From assembly GCA_016718345.1 (NCBI GenBank), contig JADKDN010000011.1, forward strand, positions 1 through 64,000: a DNA stretch of 64,000 nucleotides, written 5' to 3'. Both the position numbers and the translations under genes were made by a program. The notes below the pieces were generated by a model that ran no database searches, was not told where the DNA came from, and saw nothing but the letters and a program-made list of their open reading frames with translations. Numbering within the stretch: the stretch's first letter is position 1; every line of letters begins with the position of its first letter. Below are positions 52,011-59,139 of this stretch, in pieces. The DNA is from Flavobacterium sp. (GTDB lineage: Bacteria > Bacteroidota > Bacteroidia > Flavobacteriales > Flavobacteriaceae).

Positions 52011-53864
52011 ATGAAAAAAATTACAAGTGTAGTAGTCCTTGCACTATCCTTATTGAGCTTTAAAGCTATCTGTCAAAGCAAATCAGAACAAGACATCAAA
52101 ATTAACATCGACCTCAACACCATAAAAGATGATAAGGTTACCGTCGTGGTTACTCCACCAAAGTTCACAACAAACGAAGTAACTTATAATTTCCCAAAAA
52201 TTATCCCTGGCACATACTCTGAAGACGACTATGGTAAAATGATTGTCAACTTAAAAGCCTTTGACAAAAACGGAAAAGAAATAGCCGTCAACAAAATGGA
52301 TGAAAATTCTTGGAAAGTAACCGATGCCAAAAAATTGGCAACAATAACCTATCAAGTAAATGATACCTTTGACAGTGAAAAAGGAACAGGATTTGGTCAA
52401 GATGACATCTTTTCTCCAGCAGGTACTAACATTGACGCAGGAAAAAATTTCATGATTAACACTCATGGGTTTGTTGGCTATTTTTCAGATTTAAAAGACA
52501 TTACCTATGCCGTCTCCATCGCTCATCCTGAAACACTTTGGGGCGCTACATCGATGACCGATAATGACCCAAGCAAAACCAACGATATATTTGTAACAAG
52601 CAGATATGCTGAATTAGTTGAAAATCCGATTATGTACGCCAAACCAGACTACACCACTTTCAATGTAAATGGTATGGATATTCTCATTGCTGTATATTCG
52701 CCAAATGGCGTTCATACTGCCGAAAGCTTAACGCCAGAAATGAAGAAAGTAATGATTGCGCAAAAAAACTTTTTAGGAAAATTTAATTCTACTAAAAAAT
52801 ACAGTGTCCTGATTTACTTATCCGATTTACAAAAAGAAGACGATGCTCATGGATTTGGTGCACTAGAACATCCTACAGCCACAACCGTTGTCATGCCAGA
52901 AGCCATGGCAAAAGAGGAACTTGCAGAACAATTAAAAGATGTTGTATCGCATGAATTTTTCCATATTGTTACTCCGTTAACGATACATTCTAACGAAATA
53001 CAATACTTTGATTACAATAGTCCAAAAATGTCTGAACATTTATGGATGTATGAAGGTGTAACAGAATATTTTGCCAATTTATTTCAAATCAATCAAGGAT
53101 TAATTTCTGAAGATGAATTTTATGATAGAATGTCGGGCAAAATTGCTAATGCATCTGGAATGAATGACACCATGCCTTTTACAGTAATGAGTGCAAATGT
53201 ATTAAAACAGCCCTACAAAGATCAATATTTGAATGTATACGAAAAAGGAGCTTTGATTGGAATGTGTATAGATATAATAATAAGAGAAAAAAGCAACGGC
53301 GAAAGAGGAATCCTCGATTTAATGCAAAAATTATCTAACGAGTATGGTGCTAAAAAAGCATTTAATGACAACGAACTTTTTGCTAAAATTACAGAATTAA
53401 CATATCCTGAAGTGGGCCAATTCTTGAAAACCTATGTTGCTGGAGAAACACCTATTCCCTATGAAACTTTTTTTGAAAAAGTAGGTATTACAAAAAAGAT
53501 TGAAAAAGTTCAAGGAAATGTATTTTTAAAAGACAAAACACCCTACATTACGGTAAATCATGAAACAAAAGAAATTATTGTTCTACCAGAAATTGAGTTG
53601 AATGCTTTTTTCAATGACCTTGGAATAAAGGGTGAAGATGTGATTGTATCCATAAACGATATTAACTACAATTTAGACAATATCTACGATTTGATTACTA
53701 CAAGTGAATCTTGGAAAGACGGTGACGCAATAACGGTTAAAATTAAACGAAATGGAGAATTACTAACTATTAAAGGAAAAGCTAAAATTCCATTGCATGA
53801 TTCTGAAACTTATAGAGCTACAAATGATAAAAGCAAACTCAGAAATGCTTGGTTAAAAAACTAA
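52011..53864 (+). CDS. M61-family metallopeptidase with PDZ-like domain
   Basis: 617 residues with a signal peptide (residues 1-21, ending FKAIC/Q). Zinc site HEFFH at residues 314-318 and the third ligand Glu348 in WMYEGVTEYF. The N-terminal third is the M61 beta domain; the C-terminal ~110 residues look PDZ-like (ELNAFFNDLGIKGEDVIVSIND, KIKRNGELL). M61 enzymes are glycyl- or aminopeptidases. The protein is probably periplasmic and takes part in peptide use or turnover. Confidence 0.93.
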   Translation: MKKITSVVVLALSLLSFKAICQSKSEQDIKINIDLNTIKDDKVTVVVTPPKFTTNEVTYNFPKIIPGTYSEDDYGKMIVNLKAFDKNGKEIAVNKMDENSWKVTDAKKLATITYQVNDTFDSEKGTGFGQDDIFSPAGTNIDAGKNFMINTHGFVGYFSDLKDITYAVSIAHPETLWGATSMTDNDPSKTNDIFVTSRYAELVENPIMYAKPDYTTFNVNGMDILIAVYSPNGVHTAESLTPEMKKVMIAQKNFLGKFNSTKKYSVLIYLSDLQKEDDAHGFGALEHPTATTVVMPEAMAKEELAEQLKDVVSHEFFHIVTPLTIHSNEIQYFDYNSPKMSEHLWMYEGVTEYFANLFQINQGLISEDEFYDRMSGKIANASGMNDTMPFTVMSANVLKQPYKDQYLNVYEKGALIGMCIDIIIREKSNGERGILDLMQKLSNEYGAKKAFNDNELFAKITELTYPEVGQFLKTYVAGETPIPYETFFEKVGITKKIEKVQGNVFLKDKTPYITVNHETKEIIVLPEIELNAFFNDLGIKGEDVIVSINDINYNLDNIYDLITTSESWKDGDAITVKIKRNGELLTIKGKAKIPLHDSETYRATNDKSKLRNAWLKN

Positions 53865-53874
53865 TTCCAATACT

Positions 53875-53912
53875 AAAATCCCTAGTTCAAGTAAAGAATT
53901 TAGGGGTTTTTA
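53875..53912 (+). terminator. Intrinsic terminator of the M61 gene
   Basis: AAAATCCCTA (53875-53884) pairs with TAGGGGTTTT (53901-53910, one G-U) and runs into T residues. Confidence 0.75.
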
Positions 53913-53946
53913 TTTATTTGCTATAATATTATCCACAAATTCATCT

Positions 53947-54657
53947 ATGAAATACGCTGTCCTTACCCTATTCGTTTTAATAACACTCTCCTCTTGTAGC
54001 AAAAAAGAATCCAACGGCAATCTACACATTACAGGAAATATTGAGGGATTGAAAAAAGGCACGCTCTACATTCAAAAAATAGTCGATACTGCACTTGTTG
54101 CCATTGACACAATAGAAATCAATGGAGACTCTCATTTCTCAAGTGATTTAGACATCCAATCTCCTGAAATGTACTACTTGTTTTTGGATAGAGGTATTAC
54201 CAATTCGTTAGACAATAATCTATCTTTCTTTGCTGAAGCTGGTTCAATAAACATAGAAACTAGCTTGGAGTATTTTAACTCGGATGCAAAAATAACGGGT
54301 TCTAAAAATCAAGAAAAATACGAAGAATATAAAAAAATCATTTCTCGTTTTACTGATGAAAACTTATCTCTAATGGAAAAGAAATTCAATGCTTTCAAAA
54401 ACAAGAACATGAAAGTTGTAGATAGTATTGAAAAGCTCCAAAATTTAAATTTAAAAAGGAGATACTTATTCACCACTAATTTTGCACTATATAATAAAGA
54501 TTTTGAGGTTGCACCTTACTTGGCATTGTCTGAAATTTCAGATATCAATTTGAAATATTTAGATACCATTCAAAAAACAATGACACCAAAAATAACACAA
54601 TCCCTTTACGGAAAAAAATTGATTCAATTTTATAAAGAGAGAAAGAAACAAGAATAA
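53947..54657 (+). CDS. DUF4369-type lipoprotein
   Basis: 236 residues. Lipoprotein signal with Cys17 (LSSC). Residues ~26-110 match the DUF4369 beta domain (GNLHITGNIEGLKKGTLYIQK, FFAEAGSINIET); the rest is helical. In this phylum the domain often precedes a thioredoxin fold, which is absent here (the protein ends in a Lys-rich tail). Function unknown. Confidence 0.82.
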   Translation: MKYAVLTLFVLITLSSCSKKESNGNLHITGNIEGLKKGTLYIQKIVDTALVAIDTIEINGDSHFSSDLDIQSPEMYYLFLDRGITNSLDNNLSFFAEAGSINIETSLEYFNSDAKITGSKNQEKYEEYKKIISRFTDENLSLMEKKFNAFKNKNMKVVDSIEKLQNLNLKRRYLFTTNFALYNKDFEVAPYLALSEISDINLKYLDTIQKTMTPKITQSLYGKKLIQFYKERKKQE

Positions 54658-54660
54658 AAA

Positions 54661-54687
54661 AAACCGCCTCTTTTGAGAGACGGTTTT
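54661..54687. terminator. Hairpin between the DUF4369 gene and tRNA-Thr
   Basis: AAACCG and CTCT pair with AGAG and CGGTTT (one mismatch), loop TTTG. It can stop both convergent transcripts. Confidence 0.75.
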
Positions 54688-54688
54688 G

Positions 54689-54762
54689 AGCCGATAGAGG
54701 GACTCGAACCCACGACCTGCTGATTACAAATCAGCTGCTCTAGCCAGCTGAGCTACATCGGC
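54689..54762 (-). tRNA. tRNA-Thr (anticodon TGT)
   Basis: 74-base cloverleaf on the minus strand: acceptor GCCGATG with TATCGGC, D arm GCTC...GAGC, anticodon stem CTGAT with ATCAG and loop TTGTAA (anticodon TGT), T loop GTTCGAGTC. Discriminator T, as common in tRNA-Thr; CCA not encoded. It has its own consensus promoter. Confidence 0.96.
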
Positions 54763-54777
54763 ATTGTATTTCGATTG

Positions 54778-54807
54778 CAAATATAGAAGTGTATTTTATA
54801 TTTGCAA
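54778..54807 (-). promoter_or_regulatory. tRNA-Thr promoter, full Bacteroidota consensus
   Basis: Minus strand TTG (54805-54807), 19 bases, then TATATTTG (54778-54785): the exact TTG-N19-TAnnTTTG form, 15 bases before the mature tRNA. Confidence 0.85.
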
Positions 54808-54841
54808 AATAAAATTACTTTTTTTTTGCTTCTTTTGTTTA

Positions 54842-55108
54842 CTACAATTCGTTAACCTTAGCAATCAATTGATTGGCAGCTTGTTCTAATTCTGCATTAA
54901 TTTGTTTGAAATGTGCTTTTTTGTTTTCAACATTTTTAGCGTTTACCTTAGTAATTAAAGTATCAAAAGTTGCGATAGCTTCATCAATCAAAGCATTAGT
55001 TGTTTCTGTTGGTTTTCCTGTAGTTGACATTTCAAATAAGTAAACTGCTTCAATAATATCTCCTAAAACGTAGTTTATGTCTTTCTTTAAATTTTTAACG
55101 TTTGCCAT
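54842..55108 (-). CDS. Small helical protein of unknown function
   Basis: 88 residues, nearly all helix, with Lys- and Glu-rich heptad-like spacing (LKKDINYVLGDIIEAVYLFE, VENKKAHFKQINAELEQAANQ). It is soluble and likely forms a helical bundle. I do not recognise a named family; similar small proteins appear in related genomes. It starts 14 bases past the manA stop and is presumably the last gene of the idi-queD-manA transcript. Confidence 0.72.
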   Translation of the reverse strand: MANVKNLKKDINYVLGDIIEAVYLFEMSTTGKPTETTNALIDEAIATFDTLITKVNAKNVENKKAHFKQINAELEQAANQLIAKVNEL

Positions 55109-55122
55109 TGTATTCTAATTTT

Positions 55123-55971
55123 TTATAAATTTCCTTCAACACACATATAAACTGTAAAGGAATCTCCATTTTTATTTACAGAAATTTGTCCATCAAGCGG
55201 AATAAAATTAGTGGTAAAATAACTGCAATCTACAATTGTATTAGATTCATTTTCAATTTTAGAATAGTCTCTTTTCGTTTGTGTGGTTTTGTAATTAATA
55301 GCTTCTAAAGCCAAATCTATATGTAGCTCTCTAGTCTTTCCATAAGCATCTACCCTATCAAAATCATAGATACGATAGGTAATATCCGAGGTTTGCTGAA
55401 TTTCGGCAACTACTAATCCTGCTCCAATGGCATGCACCGTTCCTGTTTCCAAAAAGAAAACATCTCCTGCATGTACTTTTACATCATTCAAAAGAGATAA
55501 TACAGACTTGTTTTTAAGATTTTTTACATATTCCTCAGCATTCGAATCTTCTTTGAAACCCACAATAATTCTAGCGTTCTCATCGGCTTGCATAATGTAC
55601 CACATTTCTGTTTTTCCAAAAGAATTATGGCGTTTTTTTGCCAATTCATCATTAGGATGCACCTGAATGGATAGATCCTCTCTAGCATCTAAAAATTTAA
55701 AAAGCAATGGAAACTGTTTGCCAAAACGATTGTAAACATTTTTTCCTAAAAGTTCAATTGGATATTCATTGATAATTTCAGTGAGTGATTTGCCTGCTAA
55801 ATTTCCATTTGAAACAATACTAACATCTCCTTCAACTGTTGATAATTCCCAACTTTCACCAGTGATATCAGAATGTATTGCTTTGTTTAATACCGTTTTT
55901 AATTTTGTCCCACCCCAAATTCTTTCTTTTAGAATTGGGTTAAACTGTAATGGATATAACTTTAAACTCAT
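55123..55971 (-). CDS. manA: Mannose-6-phosphate isomerase, class I, C-terminally short
   Basis: 282 residues; the family is usually ~320 here. Converts mannose-6-P and fructose-6-P. Zinc ligands are in LSIQVHPND and KTEMWYI, and the second-cupin part is TGTVHAIGAGLVV with ISDITYRIYDF-like residues. The protein stops at MCVEGNL, just where the last beta-strands and ~35-40 residues of the C-terminal cupin should follow. One extra base would only extend it by three residues (NFIKN), so a simple shift does not restore the end. Probably a true deletion or a misjoined sequence between manA and the next gene. Confidence 0.85.
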   Translation of the reverse strand: MSLKLYPLQFNPILKERIWGGTKLKTVLNKAIHSDITGESWELSTVEGDVSIVSNGNLAGKSLTEIINEYPIELLGKNVYNRFGKQFPLLFKFLDAREDLSIQVHPNDELAKKRHNSFGKTEMWYIMQADENARIIVGFKEDSNAEEYVKNLKNKSVLSLLNDVKVHAGDVFFLETGTVHAIGAGLVVAEIQQTSDITYRIYDFDRVDAYGKTRELHIDLALEAINYKTTQTKRDYSKIENESNTIVDCSYFTTNFIPLDGQISVNKNGDSFTVYMCVEGNL

Positions 55972-56030
55972 TTTCTTTTCTTACAAATTTCTTCAATTTA
56001 GCAGAACAACTGTTATAGTATTTTACTAAT

Positions 56031-56744
56031 TTATGATATTTTTTTTAATGTTGCTAATGCCATAGAAATATGTTTTGTTGGCATCATACTATTATCAAAA
56101 ATCATTTTTATGATTCCGCTTTTATCAGTTACATAGGTCACTCTTCCTGGTGCTAATCCTAAAAATGATTGGGGAACACCAAAAATATTTCTAATTTTTT
56201 TATTTTCATCAGATAATAAGATAAAAGGTAATTTGTTTCGCGTTGAAAATTTTTGATGTGAGGATACACTATCGCTACTTATTCCTATAACCTCTGCTCC
56301 TAACTCTTTAAAATCCTCATAGACATCTCTAAAGCTACACGCTTGAGCCGTACAACCCAGAGTGTCATCTTTGGGGTAAAAGTATATAACCAGAGGCTTT
56401 TTTCCAATAAAAAATTGGCTTTCAAAAAGATTTCCGTTTGTATCGTATGCGGAGAATGGATTCAGATTTTCAAACTCTGGAACATCTAGGTTTAAGTTTT
56501 TATGATCGAACGGAATTTCAACTTCTTCTTTTATAATATCGGTTAAAAATTTCACATCCATGACATAGCCTGTTTCTTGATTAATCGCTCCTGTTACACT
56601 GACAATCAACTCATAGTTATGTCCGTGATAATTCGGATTATTACATTTACCAAAAATCAAATCGTTTTTTTCAAAAGTCCAATCTTTTCTGTACAATCTG
56701 TGGGCAGCGTTAAAGTGGGCCTTTCTGGATATCGTTACTTTCAT
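56031..56744 (-). CDS. QueD (6-carboxytetrahydropterin synthase) N-part fused in frame to a PrxQ/Bcp peroxiredoxin
   Basis: 237 residues. Residues 1-96 are QueD: zinc ligands H15, H40 and H42 (NAAHRL, YHGHNYE), catalytic C34, and FDHKNLN (Asp80, His81). The sequence then switches at P96/F97 (base ~56456) to a PrxQ-type peroxiredoxin lacking its first ~15 residues: FSAYDTNG, YFYPKDDTLGCTAQAC with peroxidatic C131 and resolving C136, and FGVPQSFLGLAPGRVT. The QueD C-terminal part, with its catalytic Glu and ET..NxxY end, is lost, so QueD activity is doubtful; the peroxiredoxin core is whole. Either a deletion joined two genes or two reads were misjoined. Confidence 0.85.
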   Translation of the reverse strand: MKVTISRKAHFNAAHRLYRKDWTFEKNDLIFGKCNNPNYHGHNYELIVSVTGAINQETGYVMDVKFLTDIIKEEVEIPFDHKNLNLDVPEFENLNPFSAYDTNGNLFESQFFIGKKPLVIYFYPKDDTLGCTAQACSFRDVYEDFKELGAEVIGISSDSVSSHQKFSTRNKLPFILLSDENKKIRNIFGVPQSFLGLAPGRVTYVTDKSGIIKMIFDNSMMPTKHISMALATLKKIS

Positions 56745-56756
56745 TAAAATTATGAG

Positions 56757-57284
56757 TTACAATTGATGATCTTCTATGTAATGATAGAATTCATCAAAAA
56801 TTATTTTGAACCAAACCGTATAAATTTCAGGATTCTGAACCATATCCTCTTTTACATCTTGAATTTTCATCCATTTCCAATCTTCGACCTCATCAGGATT
56901 TATAACTGGATTTCCATTAAAATAGCCAATCATCACATGGTCTAATTCATGCTCCGTCAATCCATTGTCAAAAGGTGCTTTATAAATGAAATGAAACAAT
57001 TCTTTTAACTCCACTTTGAATCCCATCTCTTCAAATAATCTTCTGCTACCTGCCTCAATATTTGTTTCCCCATTACGTTGATGGCTACAACAAGTGTTTG
57101 TCCATAATAAGGGTGAATGGTATTTCTGATGGGCTCTTTGCTGAAGCATAATCTCATTATTCTCATTCAAAATAAAAACAGAAAACGCCCTATGAAGCAC
57201 CGCTTTTTCATGTGCTTCCAACTTGGGCATCAAACCAATTTGCTCATCGAACTCGTTAACTAATATAACTTCTTCCTCTTTCAT
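56757..57284 (-). CDS. idi: Isopentenyl-diphosphate delta-isomerase, type 1
   Basis: Interconverts IPP and DMAPP for isoprenoid synthesis (quinones, carotenoids). 175 residues with the Nudix fold: HRAFSVFIL, catalytic Cys in WTNTCCSH (Cys65/66), EAGSRRLFEEMGF and the catalytic Glu in TEHELDHVM. First gene of a tight same-strand run (12-base gap to the queD-peroxiredoxin fusion, then manA, then the small helical gene). Confidence 0.95.
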   Translation of the reverse strand: MKEEEVILVNEFDEQIGLMPKLEAHEKAVLHRAFSVFILNENNEIMLQQRAHQKYHSPLLWTNTCCSHQRNGETNIEAGSRRLFEEMGFKVELKELFHFIYKAPFDNGLTEHELDHVMIGYFNGNPVINPDEVEDWKWMKIQDVKEDMVQNPEIYTVWFKIIFDEFYHYIEDHQL

Positions 57285-57300
57285 GTTATTTTGTGATTGT

Positions 57301-57308
57301 CAAAAATA
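57301..57308 (-). promoter_or_regulatory. -7 promoter box for the idi operon
   Basis: Minus strand TATTTTTG (TAnnTTTG), 16 bases before the idi ATG. Confidence 0.6.
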
Positions 57309-57527
57309 CAAAAAAAGTAATGGTCTATGCGCAGATTTTGAATTTGTGAAAAGTTTAACTAGTGTTTGACAATCAATTAAACCAATAGTATTCTTAAATT
57401 TATAATTGTTTGTAAGACATCAGAATTAGCGTTAATTTTTATTTAAATAAAATTCAATTGTAAACTAATTAACATTTGTATTAAGGATGCGATTGTAATT
57501 TCGTATCGAATTAAAAGCATAGAATTT

Positions 57528-58082
57528 ATGAAAAAAAGAAACCTAATTTTTAACCTACTGCTACTCCTCCCTTTATTTATTTTTAACGCTTGCGCACAAA
57601 ATCAAAAACCAAAATCAAAAAAAACGATTACCATGGAAAATAAAATTATCAAACCTAAACACCCTTATTATTCCAGGACTAGCACCGAAAAAGTTGTTAT
57701 TTCTAATGAAGAATGGAAAAAAATATTGCCTGAAAATTTATACGGAGTAGCTCGCCTAGCACACACAGAAAGAGCTTTTACTGGAACGATCTGGGATTCT
57801 GAAGCTAAGGGAACCTATTATTGTGCTGCCTGCGGCAACAAACTATTTAGATCCAATCAAAAATTTATAAGCAGCTGTGGATGGCCTAGTTTTTTTGAAC
57901 AAGAGAACAAAACGAGTATTGTTTTTAAAGATGATAACTCGTACGGGATGAGAAGAATTGAAGCTCTTTGTGGCAGATGCAATAGCCATCTCGGACATCT
58001 TTTTGATGATGGTCCTGCACCCACTGGGAAAAGATATTGTATGAATTCTGTTTCCTTAGATTTTGAACCTGATACCCAATAA
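57528..58082 (+). CDS. msrB: Peptide-methionine (R)-S-oxide reductase, exported
   Basis: 184 residues. Reduces methionine-R-sulfoxide in proteins. Lipoprotein-like signal with Cys22 (FNAC), so it acts outside the cytoplasm. Zinc Cys pairs CAAC and CGRC, and catalytic Cys in KRYCMNSVSL; ISSCGWPSFFE is the family core. It is followed by msrA after a one-base gap (ATAAA/ATG), so the R and S reductases are co-expressed. Confidence 0.95.
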   Translation: MKKRNLIFNLLLLLPLFIFNACAQNQKPKSKKTITMENKIIKPKHPYYSRTSTEKVVISNEEWKKILPENLYGVARLAHTERAFTGTIWDSEAKGTYYCAACGNKLFRSNQKFISSCGWPSFFEQENKTSIVFKDDNSYGMRRIEALCGRCNSHLGHLFDDGPAPTGKRYCMNSVSLDFEPDTQ

Positions 58083-58083
58083 A

Positions 58084-58695
58084 ATGAAAAAAGTACTTCT
58101 AATTTTCGTCATGATTTCAGCTAGTTTATTTGGTCAAAAAAAGAACGGTATTCCATCCACTAATTTAGAATCTATCGTTCTAGGTGGAGGATGTTATTGG
58201 TGTGTGGAAGCCGTGTATGAAAACTTATATGGAGTGCAATCTGTTGTTTCGGGATTTTCTGGTGGTAAAACAAATAATCCTAGTTATTATGATGTGTCAT
58301 CTGGTAAAACAGGACATGCCGAGGTGGTTCAAATTACCTATGACAAAACCGTTACTAACTTAGATGAAATCTTTAAAGTTTTTTTTACAGTACATGATCC
58401 TACAACCTTAAACAGACAAGGCGCTGATATTGGAACGCAATATCGTTCGGTTATTTTTTATAAAAATGAGAATCAAAAACAAGCAGCCCAATCGATAATA
58501 AATTCTTTAAAAAAGGCAAAAGTATTTGATAGTCCAATTGTAACCACTTTAGAACCTTTTACTAAGTTCTACAAAGCAGAAGAGTATCATCAAAATTATT
58601 ATGAAAATAATAAGAATCAACCCTATTGCCAAATGGTTATTCAACCCAAATTAGAGAAGTTTGAAAAAGTATTTAAAAATCGTTTAAAGAAATGA
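58084..58695 (+). CDS. msrA: Peptide-methionine (S)-S-oxide reductase, exported
   Basis: 203 residues from the ATG at 58084 (a signal peptide MKKVLLIFVMISASLFG follows; the longer frame from 58063 reads through msrB). Catalytic Cys in GGGCYWCVEA; other motifs GFSGG, GHAEVVQITYD, DPTTLNRQGADIGTQYRS, and YHQNYYENN. Reduces methionine-S-sulfoxide of exported proteins; a natural partner of MsrB. Confidence 0.95.
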   Translation: MKKVLLIFVMISASLFGQKKNGIPSTNLESIVLGGGCYWCVEAVYENLYGVQSVVSGFSGGKTNNPSYYDVSSGKTGHAEVVQITYDKTVTNLDEIFKVFFTVHDPTTLNRQGADIGTQYRSVIFYKNENQKQAAQSIINSLKKAKVFDSPIVTTLEPFTKFYKAEEYHQNYYENNKNQPYCQMVIQPKLEKFEKVFKNRLKK

Positions 58696-58795
58696 CCTTT
58701 AAATCCTGAGGTAAATTAAATAATGGTTTTTTTCTTAATTATATCCAAAAAAATTGTATAAAAGTATTTAACGATTGAATGAACTAATAATAATA

Positions 58796-58820
58796 AAACC
58801 GCCCCAATGAGGCGGTTTCT
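58796..58820. terminator. Bidirectional terminator
   Basis: AAACCGCC pairs with GGCGGTTT around CCAATGA, between convergent msrA and the DUF3467 gene. Confidence 0.85.
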
Positions 58821-58824
58821 GATT

Positions 58825-59136
58825 TTATGCTTGTCCTGTAGGACCAAAATTGAGTGGTATTGGTGGCTGTTCAGTATCTTTAATCTCTCCATGAGAAATT
58901 TCAAAACGGTGAACATTTTCTGCCAATGCCTTAACTAGTCTTTTGGCATGTTGAGGAGTCAAAACAATTCTTGATTTTACCTTAGCTTTTGGAGTACCAG
59001 GCATGATACAAACAAAATCTAAAACAAACTCTGAAGCAGAATGATTAATTATAGCCAAATTGGAGTAAATTCCTTCAGCAATAGCTTCATCTAGTTCAAT
59101 ATTGATTTGTCCTTGTGGTTGTTTAGAATCGCTCAT
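58825..59136 (-). CDS. DUF3467-family protein
   Basis: 103 residues, beta-rich (QINIELDEAIAEGIYSNLAIINHS, EFVLDFVCIMPG, VVLTPQHAKRL-like RIVLTPQHAKRLV). The family is small, cytoplasmic and of unknown function. In this phylum it often follows rpoC, as here (gap of three bases to rpoC). Confidence 0.85.
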   Translation of the reverse strand: MSDSKQPQGQINIELDEAIAEGIYSNLAIINHSASEFVLDFVCIMPGTPKAKVKSRIVLTPQHAKRLVKALAENVHRFEISHGEIKDTEQPPIPLNFGPTGQA

Positions 59137-59139
59137 ATC

